Shown here piece by piece: positions 1-8,939 of a stretch of DNA of 64,000 nt (the first letter of the stretch is position 1; every line of letters begins with the position of its first letter). The translations under genes were made by a program, and so were the position numbers. The notes under the pieces are model-generated. The model had not been told where the DNA came from. It searched no databases and worked only from the letters and a program-made list of their open reading frames with translations. The DNA comes from Clostridium kluyveri (lineage in GTDB: Bacteria > Bacillota > Clostridia > Clostridiales > Clostridiaceae). Location: positions 2,914,001-2,978,000 of the forward strand of contig NZ_CP018335.1 of assembly GCF_001902295.1 (NCBI RefSeq), read 5' to 3'.

Positions 1-10
1 ATTAGTAGTA

Positions 11-190
11 TCAATTATCTTCTTTATTTTCTAATTTGTCTAAAATAACATCTATCTTTTTATTCATCTCTTTATTTCTATTAATGAAATTTTTAAATCC
101 TCGTATTGATTTATATACGACTATTATAATTGAAAATAATACAATAAAATTAAGGACTGTAATAATAATAGTTACATAATCAATCTCCAC
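11..190 (-). CDS. small single-pass membrane protein, 59 aa
   Basis: The frame opens with GTG at 190, behind a GAGGGAG ribosome site, and ends with TGA at 11. Residues about 5-28 form one hydrophobic helix (VTIIITVLNFIVLFSIIIVV). A basic patch follows (YKSIRGFKNF), then a charged, coiled-coil-like tail. The layout resembles the 52-aa protein at 29190-29348, and both have the same 19-nt promoter-like stretch upstream. I do not recognise a named family. Function unknown. Confidence 0.55.
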   Translation of the reverse strand: MEIDYVTIIITVLNFIVLFSIIIVVYKSIRGFKNFINRNKEMNKKIDVILDKLENKEDN

Positions 191-245
191 ATAACTCCCT
201 CTTTCCTAATATTAAATATTTCTAAAATTCATTCATAACTGATTC

Positions 246-264
246 TAGTATATCATGAAATTTG
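246..264 (-). promoter_or_regulatory. shared promoter-like 19-mer, copy 1
   Basis: The 19-mer TAGTATATCATGAAATTTG on the plus strand recurs exactly at 29818-29836. Read on the minus strand it contains a TATACT -10-like box and lies upstream of the small membrane protein gene. No clear -35 is seen. Confidence 0.35.
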
Positions 265-373
265 AGGGAATTTAAATTAATTTAAAACTTTTTAACCAAT
301 TCGTTTTATTATGAAAACTATAATTCCACTACCTACAATCTAAAGGCTCACTACTTACTGCATTAACATAGTT

Positions 374-397
374 AAGGCAGCACTGGGGCTGCCTTTT
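374..397. terminator. GGCAGC/GCTGCC hairpin after yjdF
   Basis: A six-base GC stem (376-381 with 388-393) and a six-base loop are followed by TTTT on the plus strand. It lies just past the yjdF stop codon on the minus strand. The T run on that side is poor, so termination for yjdF is plausible but not assured. Confidence 0.45.
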
Positions 398-408
398 AGC
401 ATTACAAA

Positions 409-825
409 TTAATGTCCTTTATGTTTTTCTTTCTTTTTACGTTGATGTAATTGAAACTTAAACTCTTTTTCTTTATCATTTTTCTGTTTAAAATTTTTTC
501 TTCTTTCTGCTTTGTTTTCTTCATATTGCAATTTCATGGCAAGTTGTGCTTTCGTTCCTATGCCATTAGTTTGTGTTTGTTTTTTGATTTCTCTTTGAAG
601 TCTTTTAGGATTTATTTTTTTGTCTCTAGACTCATCATTTAATAAAGAATTACCAAATTTTAAATCACAAAAGTGCTTTAATATAAAATCATATACTTCA
701 TAATCTTTTGGTTCAGAACCAAATACAACTTTTGAAACTTCATATTTATTGAAGGATACTTTTTCAAAAACACCTACCCAAAATATATCTTCAAAAAATA
801 CAGTGAACTTAATACTTACTTCCAT
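409..825 (-). CDS. yjdF: YjdF family protein (DUF2992)
   Basis: The 138-aa protein matches the YjdF family over its full length as I recall it. It has an N-terminal beta-rich part with FFEDIFWVGVFE, the central motif INPKRLQREI followed by GTKAQLAMK, and a very basic C-terminus ending in KKKEKHKGH, close to the B. subtilis KKKAKHRGH ending. The biochemical role is not established. In Firmicutes these genes usually sit under the yjdF RNA motif, which responds to azaaromatic compounds, and such a leader is present here. The ribosome site GGAGGAAATTTCAA is well placed. Confidence 0.9.
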   Translation of the reverse strand: MEVSIKFTVFFEDIFWVGVFEKVSFNKYEVSKVVFGSEPKDYEVYDFILKHFCDLKFGNSLLNDESRDKKINPKRLQREIKKQTQTNGIGTKAQLAMKLQYEENKAERRKNFKQKNDKEKEFKFQLHQRKKKEKHKGH

Positions 826-837
826 TTGAAATTTCCT

Positions 838-992
838 CCTGTAAAATAAAATTTAACATAGAGAATGGACGACCCCAGGAGGGAAGGTTACTTCTATCTA
901 TAACAATATAGACAGGTTTGGACTACCAACCAAAACTGTGTTTTTATCTCTAATCTAGTAAAGATATGCATTGAATTACAAACCCGTAATAA
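838..992 (-). ncRNA. yjdF-motif riboswitch in the yjdF leader
   Basis: The minus-strand leader between a TATAAT box (1004-1009) and the yjdF ribosome site is about 155 nt. It contains the block TTACGGGTTTGTAATTCA, then GTTTTGGTTGGTAGTCC and AAACCTG, and ends with a CCTCCTGGGG stretch that can pair with the downstream GGAGG. Position and sequence blocks fit the yjdF RNA class, which binds azaaromatic ligands and usually acts on translation. A covariance-model search would settle it. The promoter overlaps the end of the XRE gene. Confidence 0.75.
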
Positions 993-1019
993 CACTTGTA
1001 AATATTATACCATAAATTA

Positions 1020-1466
1020 TTACTCACTTTTCTTTTTTACCATTTCGTATTTTTGATAAAGAATATCTTTCAAAACTAAAACAGTATCCATATCATTAAA
1101 GTTAAACTCATTTTTACACTCGTCATATAACTTGGATATTTTATCACAATAAGTATTTATTCCTTGTATATCTTGATAAGATGCTAAAATTGGATATTTT
1201 TTGCTCCACGCACCGGTCCAGTCAATTTCATCAACTATCATTTCAATGCTTGTAACATCTCCACCAAAATGACTTCCACTGATAAGATAATCATAACTTA
1301 TATTGTACAATTGACTTAGTAATTTTACTTTAGCTAACTCTGGAACTGTTTGACCAGTTTCCCATTTGCTTACTGTTTGCCTGGATACACCTAATTTATC
1401 AGCAACATCTTCCTGAGATAAACCTTCCTTTTTACGCAAATCTAATAATTTTTCACCTAACAACAT
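1020..1466 (-). CDS. XRE-family transcriptional regulator
   Basis: This 148-aa protein starts with a typical Cro/C1 helix-turn-helix at residues 5-60 (LSQEDVADKLGVSRQTVSKWETG). Its roughly 85-residue C-terminal part has no recognised fold. The -10 box of yjdF lies in its last codons region and just beyond its stop, so read-through could reach yjdF. A family A repeat ends immediately upstream of its ribosome site, so repeat and gene may share a transcript. Targets are unknown. Confidence 0.85.
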   Translation of the reverse strand: MLLGEKLLDLRKKEGLSQEDVADKLGVSRQTVSKWETGQTVPELAKVKLLSQLYNISYDYLISGSHFGGDVTSIEMIVDEIDWTGAWSKKYPILASYQDIQGINTYCDKISKLYDECKNEFNFNDMDTVLVLKDILYQKYEMVKKKSE

Positions 1467-1486
1467 AATAATTACCCGCCTCTCTT

Positions 1487-1737
1487 TTATCCGATCGCTA
1501 CCATTGCTAACATACCCATCGCACTCTGTGAAAGCGATTCACACAAAATTTAAAATTTGGGTTCTCTGCTTTTCTGTCAAAGTGGGGAATAAGAGGTGCT
1601 ACGCGCCTGGATAAGTTCTTCTCCTAAAGGATAACGTATTCTAAGTGCTAAAGACACTAAGAATACTGTTAATAAGGTTCAGCTTGAGAGAGTCATCCTT
1701 ATAAGTAAACTCCATCTGAACCCAAAAATCACTTGAT
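1487..1737 (-). repeat. family A structured repeat, copy 1 (long form)
   Basis: One of six related copies, with RNA sense on the minus strand. It starts near AATCAAGTGATT and ends at CGGATAA. It keeps the TGAACC-bounded stem, the GTATTCTTAGTG/CACTTAGAATAC hairpin and the CTTATCC/GGATAA closing elements. This copy has about 60 extra bases in the CCCA/TGGG hairpin near its 3' end (plus strand 1525-1585). In RNA sense it leads directly into the XRE gene at 1466. Confidence 0.8.
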
Positions 1738-1808
1738 TTCAAGTGAACTTGTAGATACAGTATACTTGAAATAAAAATTGTTTTCTACCAAATGAGGATG
1801 GAAATTTG

Positions 1809-2042
1809 TCAACTAAACTTAACATTTCTTCTCTTTAAAAACTTTTCTATTCCCACTCTTACTTCTTCATCCATATCAATATTTGGAACTTCAACATTCT
1901 CTTCAAATCCATCCATTTCTACACCATCAAAACAATATAGTTTGGTTAATAATTTCCATAGGGTTTCTACTTCTTCTTCGGTAAAATCTTTGAAAATCTT
2001 CTCCATAAAATTATATAATCTATAGACCCTACATTTAGTCAA
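1809..2042 (-). pseudogene. MarR-family regulator, C-terminal fragment
   Basis: The reading frame (77 aa at most) matches the last third of clostridial MarR regulators: an EKIFKDFTEEEVETLWKLL helix, then an acidic tail. The winged-helix DNA-binding part is missing and no start or ribosome site fits the fragment. It is a remnant with no expected function. Confidence 0.6.
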
Positions 2043-2177
2043 TGCATTGTCTATTTCTTATATTATAAAATTTCTACAATGTTAAAGTATTAAATATGAA
2101 CTTTTCTTTGAGATTGTACTTTATAATATTTAAAAACCCACCCACACTCTAAAGCATAAATGAGTTTTTAATCTCTA

Positions 2178-2291
2178 TTATTTATTACCAAGATCTATTC
2201 TAAACTTCAAGTCATTTCTTATTTCACAATCACCTAAATCAGTAGTTACTATTTTATATTTTGTATTCTTATCTAAAGGTTCAAATTCCAT
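2178..2291 (-). pseudogene. short unidentified C-terminal gene fragment
   Basis: A 37-codon frame (MEFEPLDKNTKYKIV... ending LKFRIDLGNK) reads like the end of a real protein but has no ribosome site and no upstream continuation. The rest of 2043-2457 shows only AT-rich sequence. I do not recognise the family. Confidence 0.3.
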
Positions 2292-2457
2292 AATATCTAA
2301 GTCTTATTTGCACAAAACTTGGGTAAATAAATATAAATGCATGGGATCTGTTTGTTTAGAATTGTTTTTATAAATATTTATCTATAATAATCTTTGATTT
2401 GAAATATACAAAATGATATATTATAAATGAGAATCCAAGTAAAGGAAGTCATTAATA

Positions 2458-2847
2458 GTGAATATAGGATATATTAGAGTTAGTATTGTTGAACAGAATG
2501 AATCAAAGCAGGTTGAAGTATTAAAAAAATATAATATGGATAAAGTGTTTACCGAAAAGATTAGTGCTAAAAATGCAGATAGACCAGAATTAAAAGCAAT
2601 GATAAAGTTTGCCAGGGAAGGAGATACAATATATGTTTATAGTTTAGATAGGCTAGCAAAGTCAACAAAAGACTTATTAAACATAGTAAAAGAACTACAA
2701 TTAAAAGGAATACATTTAGTAAGTTATAAAGAGAATATGGACACATCAACTGATATTGGAAAGTTAATGATTACAATGATAGATGCTATTGCAGAATTTG
2801 AACGTATTAATTTACTTGAAAGACAAAAAGAAGGTATGGCAAAATAG
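2458..2847 (+). pseudogene. serine recombinase (resolvase/invertase), truncated
   Basis: The 129 residues from a GTG start cover the resolvase catalytic domain. YIRVSIVEQN carries the active-site Ser, YVYSLDRLAKS the conserved Arg region, and the E helix ends in FERINLLERQKEGMAK. A TAG stop then removes the C-terminal helix-turn-helix; family members are usually 180-200 aa. It could still dimerise but should not bind res sites normally. Likely a remnant of a mobile element. Confidence 0.75.
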
Positions 2848-2923
2848 AAAAAGGCTGTGAAAATAATTATGTGTATTTTCTTTCTTTAAATAAATAATTT
2901 TAATATGTGATAAACCTCAGGGG

Positions 2924-2946
2924 TCCCGGGGACAGAGTCCCCGGGA
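2924..2946. repeat. GC-rich perfect inverted repeat
   Basis: TCCCGGGGAC, then AGA, then GTCCCCGGGA form a 10-bp perfect stem with a 3-nt loop. This is far more GC-rich than its surroundings. No T run follows on either strand, so it is not a standard terminator. It lies 77 bp past the broken resolvase and could be an old element end. Confidence 0.6.
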
Positions 2947-3082
2947 TATATTGCTCAACAGAACCCAGCTCAGATTTTATAGTTTTTTTAGAGTAACCAT
3001 TCCTAATGTTAGGTGTCTGTTTTTCAGTTACATTGCATTTATCATATCCAAGTTGAGCATCCATTTCTGCTTCTTAAAACCT

Positions 3083-5197
3083 TTATTTAATCTTAAATGT
3101 ATCTAAGGAGATTTGTAGTGAAGCAATTATTTCTTTCAGTATACTAGCCTGAACCGCAATTTTTTCCGCTGCCATAGTTTGTTCTTCTATATTTACTATC
3201 GTATTTTGAATACCTGCGGCTGTCTGCTCAGAGATTGCAGACAAATTTTCAGTCATTGCAACAATTTCATTCTTTTTTAAATCCATTTCCATACTACTAC
3301 TTGTTGTATTGGAAATCCTGTCATATAATTTATTTATTAATTCAGATATATTTGTAAATAAGCTGTTTGTGTCATCAACTGCTTGTTTCTGTTCTATCGA
3401 AATTTTTTCTGCTTCCTGCATCAAGATTGAAGTTCTGTCTGAATTATCCTGGATTTCCTTTATAAGTTCATTGATGGTATTGGACAGATCCTTTGTCATA
3501 TTTGCAAGCTTCGATATTTCTTCAGCAACAACTGCAAATCCCCGGCCTGCTTCTCCAGCTCTTGCACTTTCAATCATTGCATTCAATGAAAGCAGATTAG
3601 TCTTTTGTGTTATATCCATGATTGATTGAGTTATATTCGTAATAGCTTTACTTGTCTTTCCAACTTCATCCATACTAAGGGATACATTACTATCTTTTTC
3701 CGCCCTTTCTCTTGATTTTCTTATCAGTTCTTCTACAATTATTCTTCCCTTCTCGCTGAGCGCTTCTGTTTCATGAGCAATTTCATTCATTGCAGCTATG
3801 TCTGAAGTAACTTCGTGAATTTTTTGCCCTAAAATCTGCATTTGAACCACTCCATTCTCAACTTCAGAGGAATTTTCCTCAGATGCCCTTGAAATCTGCT
3901 GTACTGCATCCAAGATTTCCTTGGAATTAGTTTTTGATGCTTCTGTTGCAAAGGATAGTGTAGCAGCACTCTCAGAAACCGTATTTACGGCCTTTACGAC
4001 TTTATAAATCAATCCTCTTGTATTTGAAATCATTTGATTAAAGCTTTTCGTAACTTTAGCAATTTCATCCTTCGTCAAAAACTTACCTTCAACCGTTAAA
4101 TCACCCTGTGAAGCACAATTAAAGTCATCAATCATACTTTCTAAAGGTGCGGATATGTTTTTGGAAATAATTCTACTTATAAACAAGACAAGCACTAACG
4201 ACATAAGTATTACAATTATGATGAAAAAAGTCATTTTGTCCATTTCTTTGAAAATCTCATTCTTGGGTACAGCAATGCATAGAATTTGGCCGTTTTCCAG
4301 ATGCGAATAGGCCAGCAAATAGTTTATCCCTAATTTTGTAAATTCTGCAACCCCAGAAGTGTTTTTATCCATATCCTTAATAACATCCTTATACACACCA
4401 TTGTCCATTGAAGCAAGATTAGTAATTGATTCACTTCCTTCTGACTGCTTACCTTCTCCTGTTTTCATAAACTCTGGAAAGGCGATAAGATTATACTGCT
4501 GGCTTAATAAAAAGCTATAGCCTGAATTAAAAACTTTTAATTTTTTCACAAGGTCCTCTGTATCCTCAAAGGTCATATCAATACCTACCATTCCTATCGT
4601 TTTTTCCTCATTTTTGATAGGTATTGCATAAGATATCATATTCATATTTAAATCCGAATCCAAATATGGATCCTGCCATAAATCTTTTCCATCAAGAATT
4701 GGGGTAAAATAATATTCATATTCATCATTTCTGTTCTCCGTCAAATAGATACTCCTATCCTCTTTTGTCATGTCATACTTTTCAAGAGTACCGTCTCTAT
4801 TGTCATCATAAAACCATGCCGCATAGATACCGTCAAACATTTCTACGTTTAAATAAGTATACACACCAAGTGTTCCTTTGGTCTCCATGGAGAACTTCTT
4901 GGTTATCGGTTCAATTATATTCTTTGTATATTCCTCAAGGTACTCTTTGTCTTTCGATCTATTTATATCAAATGTTGACAAAATAACATTTGATACAGCT
5001 TTCACACTGGTTTCAATTCTCTGATTGTTCTCATTCATTCTGCTTGTATAATATTCTGCTGTATTTAATATATTGCTTTTTGCATATTTTTCAATAATTG
5101 CCCTGCTCCCGATAATACTGAAAGCGCCAATAACAACTGCTACAAATAGTACACATATTAATATACCCACCAGTATTTTGTATCTTATCTTTTTCAT
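3083..5197 (-). CDS. methyl-accepting chemotaxis protein with Cache sensor
   Basis: I choose the start at 5197 (MKKIRYKILVGIL), 11 nt behind AAAGGA. The frame is open further upstream. The protein has a transmembrane helix at about residues 6-30, a double-Cache-type extracellular domain up to about residue 315, and a second helix near 322-345. A HAMP region and a long cytoplasmic signalling domain follow; its hairpin tip reads ESARAGEAGRGFAVVAEEISKLA. It should sense a small extracellular ligand and signal through CheA/CheW. Its neighbours are a ketosynthase chimera and a decayed second receptor. Confidence 0.92.
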   Translation of the reverse strand: MKKIRYKILVGILICVLFVAVVIGAFSIIGSRAIIEKYAKSNILNTAEYYTSRMNENNQRIETSVKAVSNVILSTFDINRSKDKEYLEEYTKNIIEPITKKFSMETKGTLGVYTYLNVEMFDGIYAAWFYDDNRDGTLEKYDMTKEDRSIYLTENRNDEYEYYFTPILDGKDLWQDPYLDSDLNMNMISYAIPIKNEEKTIGMVGIDMTFEDTEDLVKKLKVFNSGYSFLLSQQYNLIAFPEFMKTGEGKQSEGSESITNLASMDNGVYKDVIKDMDKNTSGVAEFTKLGINYLLAYSHLENGQILCIAVPKNEIFKEMDKMTFFIIIVILMSLVLVLFISRIISKNISAPLESMIDDFNCASQGDLTVEGKFLTKDEIAKVTKSFNQMISNTRGLIYKVVKAVNTVSESAATLSFATEASKTNSKEILDAVQQISRASEENSSEVENGVVQMQILGQKIHEVTSDIAAMNEIAHETEALSEKGRIIVEELIRKSRERAEKDSNVSLSMDEVGKTSKAITNITQSIMDITQKTNLLSLNAMIESARAGEAGRGFAVVAEEISKLANMTKDLSNTINELIKEIQDNSDRTSILMQEAEKISIEQKQAVDDTNSLFTNISELINKLYDRISNTTSSSMEMDLKKNEIVAMTENLSAISEQTAAGIQNTIVNIEEQTMAAEKIAVQASILKEIIASLQISLDTFKIK

Positions 5198-5480
5198 TTT
5201 TGTATACATTCCTTTCTCTTTGCTCAATAGCACAAAACTTAATTAACCATTGAGCCTTGGCATTATATCTTTTTTAAAACTACTTGCATATCCGACAGCC
5301 TTTCTATAAAATTAGAATATAATGATAAATAGCAAAAAAATTTTCATATATTTTTCATATTACTACAAATTTTTTAAGCTTATATTATACTCATATTAAA
5401 ATATCAAATAGCTAGTATAATCAATCGTAAATAAAAGTAAAATATTTCATTATAAATCAGCTTCACACAAAAATATTTCA

Positions 5481-5530
5481 AAAAACAAGAAAATGTACTT
5501 TTATAGGTCTGTTAGATCTTTCAAAGTACA
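5481..5530 (-). terminator. hairpin downstream of the ketosynthase chimera
   Basis: On the minus strand TGTACTTT (530-523) pairs with AAAGTACA (501-494). A T-rich tract (TTTTCTTGTTTTTT) follows. The site is 50-100 bp past the stop codon of the gene at 5584-6981. The rest of 5234-5583 is AT-rich leader of the chemoreceptor gene, with a TATAAT-like box near 5395. Confidence 0.55.
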
Positions 5531-5583
5531 TCTTCAAATAATATTTTTACAACATGAATAATTTCTATCTTAAACCTAATTAA

Positions 5584-6981
5584 TCATTTAGTTATAAAAT
5601 CTTTAATCAATTGGGCAACATATTTCTCTTTAACTACCGGGAGCATGTGTCTAACACCTGGAACAGTTACCAGATTAGAGTTTTTTATTGCTGCATGGAT
5701 CTTGTCTGAATACTCCGGCAGGGCCAGTATATCATCTGCTCCTGCTATAATCAAAGTGGAAATATCAATATTACCCATTACACTTTCCAAATCAAGCTTT
5801 ATATCTATATTAAAATCCCTAATCAATACCTCTTCAGGTTCAAAAGTTTTAAGAATCTGTGAAACATCGGCATTGTCCAAAGAAGAAAGACATTCTAGAA
5901 GATAGGACCAATCTAGTTTTCTATTTTCAACCATACTGTAGATTCCCTGGTCAAATTTATAGTATTTTGCACTGGAGCTTATAATTACACTTCTTTTTAC
6001 TGAAAGAATACGCCTAGCTGCAACCGACCAAAATATAATATAATCTCCAATGTTTAGTTTATTTTCTGCAATTGCCCTTTCATATACGAGGAAAGGGCTG
6101 GAAACACCCGTATATCCATATTCGTCGCCAATAAATATAAATTTATCCATGCTCTCGTCTAGATCTTCACAAATTTGTTCAATACTTTGTTTCGCAAATT
6201 GAAAAACAAAATAGAATTTAATATCTTTTTTTTCAAGAGAATTTCTCCATAACAACTGTTCTATTGAAATTTTAGCACTATGAAACGCACCATCAAACTT
6301 AAATGGCTCCCATTGCAATAACTTATCCTTTATATGTAAAGAGTTATCGTGAATAGTGGCTGATTCACCCTTAAATGGAAACGGAACCCTATTATGATTG
6401 CTTGAATTCGTATAAAAATCAGAATCTATAAAACCTCTATCAGTATTGTACATATTCTCCAATATTACTGCACTAGCTGCATCTGCAAAATTGGAATATG
6501 TAAATGAATCATCATAATCAACATATTTACTTAACTGATCAGAACCTATAACCAATGCGTATTTAATGTAACTATTACTTCTCATCACTCTGGAAACTTC
6601 TTCTAAAGCTACTATCATACCTATACAGTTGGCATTCACATCATATACGGAAGTAGAACTACTTATACCCAATGCAGCGTGTACTTTCAATGCGTTTGTA
6701 GGTGATATATACTCAGGAGTACCGGAAGCCACTACTACACAATTAATCTGTGAAACTTTAACCATAGTTTTGGCTAATACACTTTTAGCTGCTTCAATAC
6801 CCATAGTCAATGTTGTTTCATTTTCATCCATTGAAATATACCTCTTATTACGTCCTGTTACTCTTAATAATCCACGTATATCAATATTTTTCTCATCAAA
6901 ATGATCTATATAAAAATTATTGTCAACTACATTATCAGGATGGTAACTAGATATACCTTTAATTACTGCATTATTTATCAT
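5584..6981 (-). CDS. FabH-like ketosynthase fused to half an alpha/beta hydrolase
   Basis: Residues 1-330 follow the ketoacyl-ACP synthase III fold, with a candidate nucleophile Cys119 in VNANCIGM. The usual HQAN histidine is replaced (FQFA, Phe260), and the GNTS asparagine region reads GYTGVSS (Tyr290). Residues about 345-465 match the last part of an alpha/beta hydrolase, with GADD carrying the acid and GVRHM the His. There is no room for a nucleophile elbow. It could be a condensing enzyme with changed chemistry, a pseudo-enzyme, or an in-frame deletion product of two genes. The ribosome site GGAGAG fits the start. It lies between two chemoreceptor genes. Confidence 0.7.
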   Translation of the reverse strand: MINNAVIKGISSYHPDNVVDNNFYIDHFDEKNIDIRGLLRVTGRNKRYISMDENETTLTMGIEAAKSVLAKTMVKVSQINCVVVASGTPEYISPTNALKVHAALGISSSTSVYDVNANCIGMIVALEEVSRVMRSNSYIKYALVIGSDQLSKYVDYDDSFTYSNFADAASAVILENMYNTDRGFIDSDFYTNSSNHNRVPFPFKGESATIHDNSLHIKDKLLQWEPFKFDGAFHSAKISIEQLLWRNSLEKKDIKFYFVFQFAKQSIEQICEDLDESMDKFIFIGDEYGYTGVSSPFLVYERAIAENKLNIGDYIIFWSVAARRILSVKRSVIISSSAKYYKFDQGIYSMVENRKLDWSYLLECLSSLDNADVSQILKTFEPEEVLIRDFNIDIKLDLESVMGNIDISTLIIAGADDILALPEYSDKIHAAIKNSNLVTVPGVRHMLPVVKEKYVAQLIKDFITK

Positions 6982-7114
6982 ATTAACATCTCTCCTTAGT
7001 TAAATAAAATTTATACTTGTATCTCATGATAAAATTTACTAATTTCAAATTGCCACAAATAAGACTATTGTTGTGTTTAACTGCTTTAGAACTTCCTATT
7101 GCTGTATTTAAATT

Positions 7115-7870
7115 TTATGAATTTCTACTTAAAATTTCAGAAAGTTTATCACTGGTAAGCTTGACTTCATCCATGGCTTTAACAAACTTATCCACTGAAG
7201 CTGCTTGTTCTTCCATGGATGCACCAGTTTCCTCCGTGTATGCCGCCGAAGCCTCAGAAATTGATGACAATCTCTTCATTGATTCCAACAAAGTATTTTT
7301 CAAGTCCTTTATTTTATTTAATTCATCACTTAGAAAATTTATCATACCAATTACATTATCCGACGATAAAATGATATTATCAAAAGATTTTACTGTAGCA
7401 CCCAATCTTTCATGGGACTCATCTACAACAATTTTGTTATTTTCCATGGTACCCTGGGTTTTGTCTATTACATCCATTATTTCTACCAGAATGGAATCCA
7501 CCCCATGGGTTGATTCTGCAGACTGTTCCGCAAGTTTTCTGACTTCTTCTGCTACAACTGCAAAACCGCGCCCTGCATCTCCCGTCCTGGCAGCTTCTAT
7601 GGCAGCATTTAACGCAAGCAGGTTGGTCTGCTCTGCAATACTATTAATTGATTCCATTATTTCTCTTATAGAATTGGATTTTTCAGACAGTTTATCTATC
7701 TGCAGTGCCACATCCTCCGTGGCTTTTTTACTTTCCTTAAATTTATCCGAAAGTTTATCAATCAATTGACTGCAAATTTTAAAATTATTATCAACTTATT
7801 TTGCCTATTCTCCTGAATTAACTGCAATTTCTTGAGATGCCTCTGCAGCCTGGTGGGAGGTTTCATTACT
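7115..7870 (-). pseudogene. methyl-accepting chemotaxis protein, N-terminal loss
   Basis: The open part (7115-7765) encodes the signalling tip (NAAIEAARTGDAGRGFAVVAEEVRKLAEQ) and the C-terminal helices. Upstream, the same protein continues (SNETSHQAAEASQEIAVNSGE) but with in-frame stops near 7795-7805. HAMP, transmembrane and sensor domains are gone. A remnant of a second receptor. Confidence 0.8.
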
Positions 7871-8011
7871 ATATTTTTCATATTTTACTATAATCTTTTT
7901 AAGTCTATATTATTTTTAGGTTAAAATATTCACCCTTATCCAGTGATTCTTACGTTCAGGTGAAGTTGTGAAGTTTGCCTATCAGACTAAATCATTTGAA
8001 GACTTTCTAAC

Positions 8012-8051
8012 TTACCAACAACTTATCCACAGTTTATTCACATTATCCACA
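8012..8051 (+). promoter_or_regulatory. array of DnaA boxes, copy 1
   Basis: Three tandem same-strand boxes fit TTATNCACA: TTATCCACA (8023-8031), TTATTCACA (8034-8042) and TTATCCACA (8043-8051). A weaker TTACCAACA precedes them (8012-8020). Start-to-start spacings are 11, 11 and 9 bp. A near-identical array is at 48464-48503, and in both places a family B repeat follows at once. No dnaA or replication gene is nearby. Confidence 0.7.
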
Positions 8052-8077
8052 ATATTCCATTAACCAAGTTTTTCTAA

Positions 8078-8338
8078 AAAAAATAAGCACCCTAAACAAC
8101 AGGTACTTAACTTTCTTAAAGAAGATTAATTTAATATACGAACTTCTGGCAGTTGCATTTAAGTTTAAAGTGCCCTGCAACCACAGACACTATTTTAAAT
8201 TTACACTTGGGGTATTAATTACAAACTATTTATTTAATACTAAGGTTTTATTACTAAAGACATTTATAATTATAAGTAGTATTTGTTACAACTTAATGGC
8301 ATAATAATTAACTATTTGTAAACAAAATAGAAATAAAT
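8078..8338. repeat. family B intergenic repeat, unit 1
   Basis: The unit has three recognisable blocks: a hairpin-like AAATAAGCACCCTAAA start (8080-8110), the GTTGCA...TGCAAC hairpin with CAGACAC (8148-8190), and a TTTGTTACAA...ACTATTTGTAAA block (8280-8325). The same blocks recur near 54.1-54.5 kb and 59.8-60.2 kb. The 7871-8571 stretch holds no gene apart from this repeat, the DnaA boxes and the blaI promoter. Confidence 0.6.
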
Positions 8339-8503
8339 ACTGATTTAATAGTATCTACCTTATGACATATATACACATTATAGTATTAATTTTATTTTTT
8401 ATTGTCTATGCAAGGGAAACAATGCAGCAGCTTCTTTTCTATTTAACTTAACATTTATTATTCAAGTTTATTATTTTATAATAAATAAATTTTTATAAAA
8501 ATA

Positions 8504-8532
8504 TTGATTCTACGACAATTGTCGTATATACT
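8504..8532 (+). promoter_or_regulatory. blaI promoter with BlaI-type operator
   Basis: TTGATT (8504-8509) and TATACT (8527-8532) are 17 bp apart. The spacer contains the perfect 16-bp palindrome TACGACAATTGTCGTA (8511-8526), which carries the TACA/TGTA-type dyad of BlaI/MecI operators. Repression by the downstream BlaI-type protein is expected. Confidence 0.85.
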
Positions 8533-8571
8533 TTAACTAAGATAAAAAGTGAATGAAAGGTTGGTTATAAA

Positions 8572-8934
8572 ATGAAAAAACTTCCTAAAACAGAACTTGA
8601 AATAATGAAATTTATTTGGAGCAGAAAGGATACAGTATCTACGAAGGAGGTAGCCAAACATATGGAAGATGTTCTAAGTTGGAAACTCAGTACTACATCT
8701 AAAACTTTATCAAGGCTTGTAAAAAAAGAATTTCTTGCTGCAGAACGAATAGGTAAACAATGTTATTATACATCAATAGTAGAGGAAAATGATTACTTAA
8801 AATTTGAGACTAAAGATTTCTTTAATTATCTTCATGGAAAGTCCTTAAAAAGTATAATATCTACCCTTGAGGAAAGTGATGAAATTACTAATGAAGACTT
8901 AGATGAGCTTGAAAACTGGATAAAGAATAGGTAA
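8572..8934 (+). CDS. blaI: BlaI/MecI family repressor
   Basis: This 120-aa winged-helix protein (LPKTELEIMKFIWSRKDTVSTKEVAKHM...TTSKTLSRLVKKEFL) has the length and domain order of BlaI/MecI: DNA-binding N-terminus, then a C-terminal dimerisation helix pair. It is followed after 5 bp by a BlaR1-type protease gene, and its own promoter carries a palindromic operator. These repressors are released when the sensor leads to their cleavage. The inducer here need not be a beta-lactam, since no beta-lactamase is adjacent. Confidence 0.88.
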   Translation: MKKLPKTELEIMKFIWSRKDTVSTKEVAKHMEDVLSWKLSTTSKTLSRLVKKEFLAAERIGKQCYYTSIVEENDYLKFETKDFFNYLHGKSLKSIISTLEESDEITNEDLDELENWIKNR

Positions 8935-8939
8935 TTGTT

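Noticed and set aside
7017..7769. 250-codon frame on the plus strand
   Set aside because: It is antisense to the chemoreceptor remnant; its Ser/Leu-rich product is a mirror of the coiled-coil code and has no ribosome site.
8012..8051. Chromosomal origin of replication
   Set aside because: DnaA boxes are present but there is no dnaA, dnaN or rnpA-rpmH neighbourhood, and the array occurs twice.
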